DNA from: Oscillospiraceae bacterium
Lineage (GTDB): Bacteria; Bacillota; Clostridia; Oscillospirales; Acutalibacteraceae
Direction: 5' to 3'
Assembly: GCA_022779945.1 (NCBI GenBank)
Contig: JALEYA010000161.1
Location: 1 to 32,162, forward strand
DNA: 32,162 nt
Part shown: one piece after another, positions 9,057 to 17,949 of the stretch
How positions within the stretch are numbered: position 1 is the stretch's first letter
How the letters are laid out: every line of letters begins with the position of its first letter
Notes under the pieces: generated by a model
Database searches by the model: none
The model's input: only the letters and a program-made list of their open reading frames with translations
Told to the model about the DNA's origin: nothing
Translations under genes and position numbers: made by a program

Positions 9057-9200
9057 ATAAGAACGATAAGTTTTATGGGGAACCTTGGCTTACGCCGATA
9101 TTTCTGCATCCTTTTCGTTCTCTGATTCCTTTGAACGCTTCAACACCCTTCATAATCGGACTTGCTCTTTTATGCCGATTGAGCAAGTCCGAACCCTTTT
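9057..9200 (+). ncRNA. Putative LytTR-controlled sRNA B
   Basis: Follows site B/-10; contains TTCAACACCCTTCATAA (9138-9154) and hairpin CGGACTTGCTC(9156-9166)/GAGCAAGTCCG(9180-9190); no convincing ORF. Confidence 0.55.
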
Positions 9201-9223
9201 ACCCGACTGATTTTACAATTTTT

Positions 9224-9254
9224 GACCGTTCAGACGAAAAATTTGACCGTTAAG
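9224..9254 (+). promoter_or_regulatory. LytTR-type direct repeat site C
   Basis: ACCGTTCAG(9224-9232)-N13-ACCGTTAAG(9246-9254); TACAAT at 9286-9291, 31 bp downstream. Confidence 0.72.
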
Positions 9255-9297
9255 ACAAAAATCCCCACAAACAGCCAAAAATGTATACAATTTTAAC

Positions 9298-9440
9298 ATA
9301 AGAGGAAACCGTTCATATTGTTGATGAACGATGATTTCATTGAATCCGTTTCTATTTCTTTATCCGATAGTTTCAACACCCTTCATAAAAGCGGGCTTGC
9401 CTTTGACTCATAGGGCAAGCCCGTTGCCCCCTTGCTTTTC
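9298..9440 (+). ncRNA. Putative LytTR-controlled sRNA C (homologous to B)
   Basis: Contains TTCAACACCCTTCATAA (9372-9388), identical to B, then hairpin CGGGCTTGCC(9392-9401)/GGCAAGCCCG(9414-9423); may read on to a second hairpin at 9504-9534. Confidence 0.5.
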
Positions 9441-9503
9441 CTTTATGCGGGAGCATTTCAAAAATCACGGTGAAAAGAGGTTATTGCCATTTCATTCCGT
9501 TAA

Positions 9504-9546
9504 CCCTCGCGGCGCCAAACGTGTCCTGCGAGGGCGGTTTCTTTTA
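9504..9546 (+). terminator. Terminator-like hairpin
   Basis: CCCTCGC(9504-9510)...GCGAGGG(9528-9534) followed by cggTTTcTTTT. Confidence 0.6.
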
Positions 9547-9623
9547 AGGAACCTCTGAATACATCACAGCATATGCTTTGATGTACAGATTGCGCCGTCA
9601 AATTTAATCAGATCTTCCTTAAA
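9543..9623. repeat. 81-bp palindromic element with 9-bp perfect terminal inverted repeats
   Basis: TTTAAGGAA(9543-9551)...TTCCTTAAA(9615-9623), internal stem CTGaaTACATC/GATGTACAG. Confidence 0.5.
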
Positions 9624-9742
9624 TCGTTTGAAATGCGATTTTTTTATTGTAAATGAACAAACAGGTATGGTATGATAGTAACAACAAGTCAGACGAAGAA
9701 AACCCATTATGAGGAACCAAAATTTACAAGGAGGATATGACG

Positions 9743-10648
9743 ATGGAAAAATCCGAATATACGGCACTGAGCAAAAAGGCAGAAAAGCTTGATCTGACCG
9801 ATGAAGCGCGAAAGAAAATAAAGGGGAGCTTTCTTTCTCTTCCGAGCGGCAATACGCATTACGAAATAAAAGGGGAAGGGGAGCCGATCGTTTTGGTTCA
9901 CGGCTATGCCACACCGTACTACATCTATGATAAGCTTTTTGATGCTCTGGTCAAGGCCGGTTACCGTGTTTTGCGCTATGACCTTCTGGGTCGGGGATAT
10001 TCCGAAAGAGTGGAGGGAGACTATACACCCGAGCTTTTTGCAAGACAGCTTAAGGAGCTGACCGAAGCGCTTTTAAAAGACGAAAAGTTTTACCTTGCCG
10101 GCACTTCAATGGGCGGCTCGGTAACGACGGCTTTTTGCCGTCTTTATCCCGGGAGGGTGAAAAAGCTGATTTTGCTTGCGCCCGCCGGCATGGACAGCTT
10201 CAAGCCGCCGTTTTATATGAAGCTGAGCAATATCCCGGGCATCGGCACCTTTATTTTTAACCGAATCGGGAGCAAAACACTTTTGAAGTCCTGTGCCGGT
10301 GAAATGCACTATTCGCCGCGTGAGGAAAAGGACTATTACGAAAGAGCCTTTGCCGACGCAATACAGTACAAGGGCTTTTTGCGGTGCACGCTTTCTTCGC
10401 TTCGCAACACAATTCTGAAAACCGAAAAGACGATTCTCGGCTATAAGGCGGTCGCCAAGGAGGGTCTTCCGGTGCTTTGTATCTGGGGCAAAGAGGACAG
10501 AACGATGCCGTATTATCAGAGTGAACGGTTCAAAGAGGTCTGTCCGGACGCGACGCTTATTCCCTACGAAAAGTCGGGACATATTTTTGTCTATGATGAG
10601 GGCGAAAGGACGGCAAAGGACGTGCTTGCATTCTTGAAGCAGGAATGA
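9743..10648 (+). CDS. alpha/beta hydrolase
   Basis: 'EPIVLVHGYATPYYIYDKLFDALVKAGYRVLRYDLLGRGYSERV', nucleophile elbow 'GTSMGG', 'CIWGKEDRTMPY', 'GHIFVYDEGE'; ATG 9743 is better placed than 9737 relative to the RBS aaggagg. Confidence 0.9.
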   Translation: MEKSEYTALSKKAEKLDLTDEARKKIKGSFLSLPSGNTHYEIKGEGEPIVLVHGYATPYYIYDKLFDALVKAGYRVLRYDLLGRGYSERVEGDYTPELFARQLKELTEALLKDEKFYLAGTSMGGSVTTAFCRLYPGRVKKLILLAPAGMDSFKPPFYMKLSNIPGIGTFIFNRIGSKTLLKSCAGEMHYSPREEKDYYERAFADAIQYKGFLRCTLSSLRNTILKTEKTILGYKAVAKEGLPVLCIWGKEDRTMPYYQSERFKEVCPDATLIPYEKSGHIFVYDEGERTAKDVLAFLKQE

Positions 10649-10670
10649 AAGCCGCGGATTTTTGAAAGAA

Positions 10671-10701
10671 AAGGAGATCGGACAAACCGGTCTCCTTTTT
10701 T
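10671..10701 (+). terminator. Rho-independent terminator
   Basis: AAGGAGA...TCTCCTTTTTT. Confidence 0.75.
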
Positions 10702-11137
10702 GATTCAATGAGATTTAATATGGACGGTGATGTTCCTTTCAAGTGTTCTGTTTTTTTAATATTTTTATGCAGGTTTTTAAAACGACAGGATGATCAAATT
10801 TTAGAATCCGAAAAAACAGTGTGTAAAGATTTTTGCTTGACACAAGAAGGGGCACTGTAAAGTTATTTTCTTTCCATGTTGAAAACCTCGTGGATTTTAT
10901 TGAAAAACTTATAATTTTCAACATTGATTTTCTGAATAGTAATCTTAATGGCCGAAAAAAGTAAAGTTTTCAACTTTACTAACACCTTTTTCAACATTGG
11001 GATGATAATTATTCATTATGCACCCGGTTTTTGTATATACAGGGAAGAGGTGAAATTATGCATTTCTTGCGTTCCCGGTATCTGTAATCGGACTCCGGGA
11101 AGAATAGAGAGGACAGGCTGACGGCGAAACGGTGCAA

Positions 11138-11212
11138 GGCGCCCCGATGCGGCGAAGCCGCATTTTTGCCGGTTTGGCGGCAAAACAAAACCCGCAGGTT
11201 TTGCGGGGCGCC
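11138..11212. repeat. Cloverleaf-like cluster of GC-rich inverted repeats
   Basis: Outer GGCGCCCC(11138-11145)/GGGGCGCC(11205-11212) enclosing ATGCGGC-GAA-GCCGCAT (11147-11163), TTTTGCCG/CGGCAAAA (11164-11185), CCCGCA/TGCGGG (11191-11207). Confidence 0.6.
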
Positions 11213-11259
11213 GTCCCGCCTTCGGAAGGGGCTCGCCCGAAGTCGCTGCACTTTCCGCC

Positions 11260-11346
11260 GCTTATGATTTGCGGTCTTTCCAACGCAACAAACTTCCGCT
11301 GCGGACGAAATCTTTCATTGAGCAAAAAAAGGAAACCCGCGACCGC
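11260..11346. repeat. Dispersed approx. 87-bp repeat, copy 1
   Basis: Begins GCTTATGATTTGCGG and ends CCGCGACCGC, as in copy 2 at 19129-19214. Confidence 0.5.
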
Positions 11347-11389
11347 TTTTTGGTTGCAGGTTTTACAGCTTATTTATATCGGTTGAGTT

Positions 11390-12616
11390 TCATTTCCCGG
11401 TTCGCTGTTTTTTTCGTGATGATACAGCGGTTTTGACACAAGCCGCAAATCCCAAAATGCCGGATGCCGCCAAAGCTGAACGGATACAAGCTTTTGTCAC
11501 GATCGTATCCGAATCAATTTTTAGCCATGTCGTGCCGCCTGACGGATCCATGAACAGCTTTACCGAATCGGATAACAACCAAACCGAAAGAAATACGATG
11601 CCGGCTGACAGGACTGCCGCTATCCATGCGGCAGCTTTCACTGCTTTTTTTCTGTCGGAAACGGGAAGGAGAATGACATAAGCAATTCCCGATACGACGG
11701 CGATTAAAGCGAATAGTACGGTTTTGACAATATGCGAAATAACGAGCGAACGGCATTCATTGTGAAGATTGCCGGTATTTTTTAGATTTTCGTTAAACAG
11801 CATTGAGCCGCCGAAAATAAGGTTCAGCTCAAGCGGACCGGTGAAGTTTTCTGCCGCTTGTTTGAAAGACTCTGTCGGAAAATCGGACAGTGCAGAGGAG
11901 AGGTTGACGGAAAGAGCGTCGTCGGAAGAAATTGTGAGCGTAACGGTTTTTGCGGTATTGTTGTTCGTCTGAATCGAATCGTAGCCGTCGCTTTTCACTT
12001 CATTGTTTTGTGAAATGATACAGTATTCAACGTTTTCGAGTGCGTCAAGATACTCTTTGGCTTCCCGGTAAGCCGTACTGAGATTCAGCTTCGTTTCTTC
12101 GCTTCGTCTGTCGAACTCTTTTTCAAAATATCGATTAATTTGTTCTGTGTCCGTCCGTGCATATCGGAGCTTTCCCTCAAAATGAACGGCGGTTCCGTCT
12201 GTTTCCTTGTCGCTTAAAACCGCAAAGCCTTTTTCGACGGTTTCGCTGTCAAGGGAGTCGGTTTTGATTTTTTCTTCGGTGAAATAGATCGTATCCGCGA
12301 TGCTTCTTTCGGTGTTTTTTCGGATTGTTTCGATTTCGCTCATGATGTAAGGCGAATTCTCAAAAAGAGACAGATCGTTTTTCATGACGGCGTATGTCCG
12401 TGCTTTTTCGGTAAGCGTGTTGATTTCTGCGCTGACCGCTTCACTTTTTTCCGGGTCATAGTTCGGCGAAAGACAATCGGAAAAATAAACGGGATTGTCC
12501 CTTTTTTGTCCGAGAATTCCGAAAGCGGCTTTTGCCGAGAATCCGACGGATACGACTGTCAGGAGAAAAAGAAGCAGGCATACCGCCGCTTTTCCTTTCT
12601 TTTTTGTCTTTTTCAT
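11390..12616 (-). CDS. Hypothetical membrane protein
   Basis: 408-aa ORF with N-terminal TM and several C-terminal TM segments; RBS-like ggaggc upstream. Confidence 0.7.
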   Translation of the reverse strand: MKKTKKKGKAAVCLLLFLLTVVSVGFSAKAAFGILGQKRDNPVYFSDCLSPNYDPEKSEAVSAEINTLTEKARTYAVMKNDLSLFENSPYIMSEIETIRKNTERSIADTIYFTEEKIKTDSLDSETVEKGFAVLSDKETDGTAVHFEGKLRYARTDTEQINRYFEKEFDRRSEETKLNLSTAYREAKEYLDALENVEYCIISQNNEVKSDGYDSIQTNNNTAKTVTLTISSDDALSVNLSSALSDFPTESFKQAAENFTGPLELNLIFGGSMLFNENLKNTGNLHNECRSLVISHIVKTVLFALIAVVSGIAYVILLPVSDRKKAVKAAAWIAAVLSAGIVFLSVWLLSDSVKLFMDPSGGTTWLKIDSDTIVTKACIRSALAASGILGFAACVKTAVSSRKKQRTGK

Positions 12617-12633
12617 AAAAGCCGCCTCCTTGA

Positions 12634-13482
12634 TTAAAGATTGTCGGAAAGAGCCGCAAAGTCACGAAGCGTCAGCTTCTCTGCCCGGACGTTAAGATCG
12701 AGTCCGACGTTGACAAGTGCCTGTTCAACCGTCGGTTTCGGTATGCTAAGTCCCGAACTGATGGAGTTGAGAGCCGTTTTGCGCCGCATGGAAAAGGCGG
12801 CTTTGACAAGACGGAAAAACTTCTTTTCGTCGCCAACCGGAACGGGCGGTTCTTTTCGGACGGTAAGCCGGATGACGGCGCTGTCAACCTTCGGCATCGG
12901 CATAAACGAGCCTTTTTTGACATCGAAAAGCTTTTCGGGCTTTGAAAAATAATTCACACAAACGGTCACCGCCCCGCTGTCACGGGAGCCGACGGGTGCG
13001 GTAAGACGGTCGGCAACCTCTTTTTGAATCATGACCGTGACGCTTTCGATCGGGAGCTTCGACTCAAGCAGCATGGTGATGACCGGCGAGGTGATATAAT
13101 AAGGAAGATTGGCGCAGACGGCGACTTTCATGCCGCCGAATTTTTCTTCGATGAGCTTTTTGAGATCAAGCTTCATAATATCGGCGTTGACGATTTCAAC
13201 GTTGTCAAATTCTGCCAGTGTCTCGTCAAGCACGGGCAGCAGTCGGGTATCAAGCTCAACCGACACAACCTTTCTGGCTCGCTTGGCAAGCTCCTTGGTC
13301 AGTACGCCGATGCCTGCGCCGATTTCGATGACGCCGGTGTTTTCGTCCGCACCGCATTCCTCCGCCATTTTCGGGCAGACCGTGGGGTTAATAAGAAAAT
13401 TCTGACCCAAGGCTTTGGAAAAGCTGAAGCCGTGGCGGGAAAGCACATCTTTTATTACACTGATATCGGAAAGTTCACTCAT
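12634..13482 (-). CDS. rsmA: 16S rRNA dimethyladenosine transferase
   Basis: 'FSKALGQNFLINPTVCPKMAEECG...VIEIGAGIGVLTKELAKRARKVVSVELD', 'VCANLPYYITSPVITMLL'. Confidence 0.96.
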   Translation of the reverse strand: MSELSDISVIKDVLSRHGFSFSKALGQNFLINPTVCPKMAEECGADENTGVIEIGAGIGVLTKELAKRARKVVSVELDTRLLPVLDETLAEFDNVEIVNADIMKLDLKKLIEEKFGGMKVAVCANLPYYITSPVITMLLESKLPIESVTVMIQKEVADRLTAPVGSRDSGAVTVCVNYFSKPEKLFDVKKGSFMPMPKVDSAVIRLTVRKEPPVPVGDEKKFFRLVKAAFSMRRKTALNSISSGLSIPKPTVEQALVNVGLDLNVRAEKLTLRDFAALSDNL

Positions 13483-13599
13483 AAGCTGTCCTCTCTAAAA
13501 AAATATAGCTGCTGCGGGTGTTCTTTGTTTAAATATTCTATTGAAATTTACCCGTAATGTTGTATAATGTTATAGATATTATAAACGAGGTGATTTGTT

Positions 13600-14616
13600 A
13601 TGTCAATTCTTGTTACCGGAGGAGCCGGTTATATCGGTTCCCATACCTGTATTGAACTGATAAAAGCCGGCTACGACGTTGTTGTGGTCGATAATCTTTA
13701 CAACAGTAAAAGGGAAGCGCTCAAAAGAACGGCCGAGCTTTCGGGTAAGCAGGTTCCTTTTTATGAATGCGATATCCGTGACAAAGCGGGCCTGAGCAAG
13801 GTTTTCCGCGAAGAAAAAATCGACGCGGTCATTCATTTTGCCGGTCTGAAGGCGGTCGGTGAATCGTGCCGGAAGCCGCTCGAATATTACGACAACAATA
13901 TCGGCGGTACGCTCACCCTTTGCGAAGTGATGAAAGAGTTCGGCTGTAAGAAGCTTGTTTTCAGCTCTTCTGCTACGGTTTACGGCATGAACAATGTTTC
14001 GCCGTTAAAGGAAACCATGCCCACAGGCGGAACAACAAATCCCTACGGAACCACCAAGTACATGATCGAGATCATTCTCTCCGACCTTTTCAAGGCGGAC
14101 AACGAATGGTCAATCAGTCTGCTTCGTTACTTCAATCCCATCGGTGCGCATGAAAGCGGAAGAATCGGTGAGGATCCGAACGGAATCCCGAACAACCTTA
14201 TGCCGTATATTTCACAGGTTGCCATCGGCAAGCTGCCGTGCCTGAGCGTTTACGGAAACGATTACGACACGCCCGACGGAACCGGCGTCAGGGATTATAT
14301 TCACGTTGTTGACCTTGCTTTGGGTCATGTCAAAGCCGTTGCAAGAGTGCTCGGAAAGAACGGACTGGATATCTATAATCTCGGAACCGGCGTCGGTTAC
14401 AGCGTACTTGATGTCATCAACGCTTTCGAAAAAGCAAGCGGAATCAAGATCAACTATAAAATCGTAGACCGCCGTCCGGGTGATATTGCCACCTGTTATT
14501 CCGACCCGTCAAAGGCCTTCAATGAGCTTGGCTGGAAAGCGGAAAGAGGACTTGAGCAGATGTGTGCCGATTCCTGGCGCTGGCAGAGTCAGAATCCGAA
14601 CGGATACGACGCATAA
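13600..14616 (+). CDS. galE: UDP-glucose 4-epimerase
   Basis: '[34 protein letters not shown]', '[11 protein letters not shown]', '[23 protein letters not shown]'. Confidence 0.96.
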   Translation: MSILVTGGAGYIGSHTCIELIKAGYDVVVVDNLYNSKREALKRTAELSGKQVPFYECDIRDKAGLSKVFREEKIDAVIHFAGLKAVGESCRKPLEYYDNNIGGTLTLCEVMKEFGCKKLVFSSSATVYGMNNVSPLKETMPTGGTTNPYGTTKYMIEIILSDLFKADNEWSISLLRYFNPIGAHESGRIGEDPNGIPNNLMPYISQVAIGKLPCLSVYGNDYDTPDGTGVRDYIHVVDLALGHVKAVARVLGKNGLDIYNLGTGVGYSVLDVINAFEKASGIKINYKIVDRRPGDIATCYSDPSKAFNELGWKAERGLEQMCADSWRWQSQNPNGYDA

Positions 14617-14648
14617 TCGCTTTTTTGAGGTCGCCTATACACAAAACA

Positions 14649-14680
14649 GGCTGTTCGCATATGCGGGCAGCTTTTTTTGT
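14649..14680 (+). terminator. Terminator after galE
   Basis: GCTGttCGC-atat-GCGggCAGC followed by T7. Confidence 0.7.
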
Positions 14681-14706
14681 ATAATTTCGAAAAAACGGAA
14701 CAAATT

Positions 14707-14735
14707 GTTGACACCATGCGAAGAAACCGATATAA
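14707..14735 (+). promoter_or_regulatory. Sigma-A promoter TTGACA-N17-TATAAT
   Basis: 'ttgacaccatgcgaagaaaccgatataat' upstream of the 574-aa ORF. Confidence 0.75.
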
Positions 14736-14777
14736 TAATTTCATATTTTTCCGAATCTGTAATATGAGGTGGTTTCA

Positions 14778-16493
14778 ATGGACAACGAGACGGTTGAAAT
14801 GGCCGAAGAAAAGAGAAAAAAGCACAAAAAAAGACGCAAAAAGGCTTTGATGATAATTTTTATCCCGATTGCGGTGCTGGCGGCGGCTTTTGTGCTGTAT
14901 ACGATTTCACTCTATCTGAAGTATGATGCTCCATCGGATAAACCCGATGCTCCCGTTTACACAACAAGCGTTTATCAGAATGTAATGAAAACAAGTGCTG
15001 TTGACACCGGCAAGGTCTATACAAAAACCGAGCCGGTCGAGCTTGCGCTGAGCCGGAGCGGTCTTGAAACATTCGAAAAGTATTTGTCGGAGTACGCGGT
15101 TCAATATGATTTTGATGAACAATACGGAATCGAAGAAGCCTTGAAAAAATACGGAAATCGGGCTGCGGAACCGATCGGGAAGCACGCCCACGATATCCGG
15201 GTAAACGGAAAACTTGACGCCGATCACTTATATCAGCTTGTAAAAGAAAACAATAAAAAGTTCTTCGAAGAAAGCAGTTCGTCCAACTTTTATAAAGAGT
15301 ATTCAGACAATCAGCTGAAAGAAATCTGCCGGCAAATGTGCGAGGCGCTTGAGGGGATTTCAAAAAAGGATCCGACGGTCGATCTTGATACGGTCTGCTG
15401 TTATCTTTACAATATTGCAATTATTGCCAAAACGGGCAGTCTGGATTTCGGCGGTTTTACCATGAATAACCGTTTTTATCTGAATTATAATATGATGGAA
15501 AGCGGCGGTTTTGCGATGGATACCGACGATATTGAGAAAACGACATTTTATCACGAGATGATGCACGCTTTTCAGTTCGCTTGCGATGACCTGAAAAAGG
15601 GCAATGAGGATCGGGTCGGAATTTGTTACAGAGACAACGATCAGAAAAGAGAGCCGCTGTTTTATAACTGGCTGATTGAAGGGTCGGCGGAGATGAATAT
15701 GAGTCAGTATCTCGGCGTCCGCTATTCCACCTATAAAAATAAGATTTCCTATGTGGAGTCGGTAAATTTACTTTCCAATGTCGGATCGGGTGATGAACGG
15801 ATCAGAACGGAAAAGCTTTGCTTCCAACGGGATGCCAATAAACTTTTTGAACAGCTTGAGGTGACAGAGGAAAACGAGAAAAAAGAGATCATCAAAATGA
15901 TGTACAGCATCGAATTGCTTCAGGACAGTGAGGATGATTTTGAGGATTGGTATCAGAAGCAGTACGGTGTTGACTTTAAAAGCCATGAAGAAGAACGGGT
16001 AAAGCTTCGCTTGCTTCTCAAAGAGGATGCTTTGCTGTCGATGACAAAGCTCTTTTACCGCAACCTGGCAAGGCGGATTCATACGGGGAAAGCTTCTCTT
16101 CAGGACGCCTATTATCTTATGCGTCTGTGGGAATCGGATCTGAACAGACACATAGGCGATATCATCGGATACCGGGTATTTTTCAAAGAGTTTTATGACA
16201 ATTATCTTGCAATTCAGAATACGTTTTTCGCGCTTCTTTGCGAGGAGAATGCTCTTGATAAAACCGAGGTCAGAAAAGATTTCGAACGGTACACGGTCGA
16301 TACCGAAACAAAATCGCCCAACTGTGATCTGAATTTCTTTTCCGCCGAACGCAAAGGGTATTATCAGTATTTCCGGGAGAATTGTTATAATGAAAAGGCT
16401 CCGAGTATCCTGACTTGTAAAAAGCAGACAAAACAGCTGATAAAAGAGTATTCGATTGACGATTACAAAGCAAGCAAACTTCTTATCGATTAA
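14778..16493 (+). CDS. Membrane-anchored protein with HExxH zinc-metalloprotease-like motif
   Basis: N-terminal TM 'KALMIIFIPIAVLAAAFVLYTISLYL'; 'TTFYHEMMHAFQFACDDL' (HEMMH); ATG at 14778 with RBS gaggtgg (ORF track begins at 14769). Confidence 0.65.
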   Translation: MDNETVEMAEEKRKKHKKRRKKALMIIFIPIAVLAAAFVLYTISLYLKYDAPSDKPDAPVYTTSVYQNVMKTSAVDTGKVYTKTEPVELALSRSGLETFEKYLSEYAVQYDFDEQYGIEEALKKYGNRAAEPIGKHAHDIRVNGKLDADHLYQLVKENNKKFFEESSSSNFYKEYSDNQLKEICRQMCEALEGISKKDPTVDLDTVCCYLYNIAIIAKTGSLDFGGFTMNNRFYLNYNMMESGGFAMDTDDIEKTTFYHEMMHAFQFACDDLKKGNEDRVGICYRDNDQKREPLFYNWLIEGSAEMNMSQYLGVRYSTYKNKISYVESVNLLSNVGSGDERIRTEKLCFQRDANKLFEQLEVTEENEKKEIIKMMYSIELLQDSEDDFEDWYQKQYGVDFKSHEEERVKLRLLLKEDALLSMTKLFYRNLARRIHTGKASLQDAYYLMRLWESDLNRHIGDIIGYRVFFKEFYDNYLAIQNTFFALLCEENALDKTEVRKDFERYTVDTETKSPNCDLNFFSAERKGYYQYFRENCYNEKAPSILTCKKQTKQLIKEYSIDDYKASKLLID

Positions 16494-16495
16494 TA

Positions 16496-16535
16496 AAAAA
16501 GCATTTGCTCCGAAAGACAGGGCAAATGCTTTTTT
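16496..16535. terminator. Bidirectional Rho-independent terminator
   Basis: AAAAAGCATTTGC...GCAAATGCTTTTTT between convergent genes. Confidence 0.85.
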
Positions 16536-16558
16536 GGTTGTGTAAATTCCTGTTTCTG

Positions 16559-17758
16559 TCAGTCGTACCGCCTTGCAATTCTTGCATATCGGTAATCGTC
16601 ATAGCCGATTCCCTGAGAGGAGCGGTAGACGCTCATCACAAGTCCGATGGCAAGATAAAGACAGATCGTTGACGAGCCTCCGGCACTGATGAACGGAAGC
16701 GTGATTCCGATAACCGGAAGAAGCATGGTGCACATTCCGATGTTGACGACAACCTGGGCGACGATCATGAACATAACGCCGTAGCAAAGCATCAGAGCCG
16801 AAAAATTCTGAGAGTTTTTGCCGACCTTTATGATTCTGACGGCAAGAAATAAAAACAGTAAAAGCAGAATAAATGCGCCGACAAATCCGGCCTCCTCGCA
16901 AATAGCCGAAAAAATCATGTCGTTTTCTATCTCGGGAACGTAGGTGCTTTGGGTATACGGCCCTTTGAACAGTCCCGTGCCGAAAAATCCGCCCTCCTGC
17001 ATCGCAACGGCGGCGTGCTGCTGCTGGTAAATTTCGGTCGAATAGGCTTCGGGGTTTATCAGCGCCAGAATACGGTTTCGCTGAATGTCGTCGAAGACCT
17101 TGTACCAGACGACCGGCGAAACGGCGGCAACCGCAAGAAGCCCGGCCGGAAAATACAGCCAATGAAGCCCGGCGGCGAACATCATGCCGATAAACATTAA
17201 AGCAAAGATCAGAGCGGAGCCCATGTCGCCGGTGACAACGACAAGTCCGATGGGAATGGCCGCATGAAGGCATAACAGGGCAACGTTTTTAAGTGAGGAA
17301 ATGTTCTTTTTCACCTTGCCGAGATGGTAGGAAAAGGTGATAATAAAGGCAATTTTCAGTATTTCCGACGGCTGAAAATAGAGCTTACTTGTAATCTTCA
17401 GCCATGAGGTTGCATCGTCACGACCCTCGGGAGATATGGCAAGCGGCGTAAACAGCAAAAACATCAGAAACAGCGAGGCGGCGACGACAATCGGCCAGAG
17501 CTTGAAAATCAGGTCATAGTCGATATAGGAAATCACAAGACACGCGACCGTGCCGAGGATCAACGCCAGAATCATTACCTTCGCATCACGGGATATCCAT
17601 TCGCCGTCCGACAGCGTTCTGTGGGTCGTGCTGGCGACCATGACAACACCGATGGCAGACAGGATCAGACAGATAAGAAATGTAAGCTTGTCCGTTTCCT
17701 TAAAGCCTTTTTTTAAAGATTTCAAAACCAAAATATCACATCCGAAATCAGAATTCAT
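16559..17758 (-). CDS. rodA: FtsW/RodA/SpoVE (SEDS) family protein, RodA-like
   Basis: 10-TM protein; 'PSEILKIAFIITFSYHLGK', 'GDMGSALIFALMFIGMMFAAG', 'ENDMIFSAICEEAGFVGAFILLLLFL', 'GITLPFISAGGSSTICLYLAIGLVMSVYR'. Confidence 0.9.
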   Translation of the reverse strand: MNSDFGCDILVLKSLKKGFKETDKLTFLICLILSAIGVVMVASTTHRTLSDGEWISRDAKVMILALILGTVACLVISYIDYDLIFKLWPIVVAASLFLMFLLFTPLAISPEGRDDATSWLKITSKLYFQPSEILKIAFIITFSYHLGKVKKNISSLKNVALLCLHAAIPIGLVVVTGDMGSALIFALMFIGMMFAAGLHWLYFPAGLLAVAAVSPVVWYKVFDDIQRNRILALINPEAYSTEIYQQQHAAVAMQEGGFFGTGLFKGPYTQSTYVPEIENDMIFSAICEEAGFVGAFILLLLFLFLAVRIIKVGKNSQNFSALMLCYGVMFMIVAQVVVNIGMCTMLLPVIGITLPFISAGGSSTICLYLAIGLVMSVYRSSQGIGYDDYRYARIARRYD

Positions 17759-17949
17759 TTTATACGATCGATTATACAGCTATTATATAAGGTTTCGTTT
17801 CATAATTCAAGCAATAAATTCAGGTAACCGCTAAAATCCGACGTCATTTGCGGAATGTACCGGACAAAGTGAGTTTTCGGCACGTACCTTGACTTATCGC
17901 TTTTTTATGATACAATATTGATATTGATTTTTACCGGAAAGGGAAAGCT

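Noticed and set aside
9308-9336. Fifth LytTR site starting ACCGTTCAT
   Set aside because: Only one good half-site; the sequence 20-22 bp downstream (ACGATGATT/CGATGATTT) does not match, so not counted.
9331-9558. 75-aa plus-strand ORF MISLNPFLFLY...
   Set aside because: Spans the putative sRNA C seed, hairpin and a second terminator-like hairpin; no RBS close to the start.
10876-10997. Replication-origin-like DnaA box cluster
   Set aside because: TTTTCAACA differs from the canonical TTATCCACA at several positions and no dnaA/dnaN or other origin genes are adjacent; kept only as an unexplained motif cluster.
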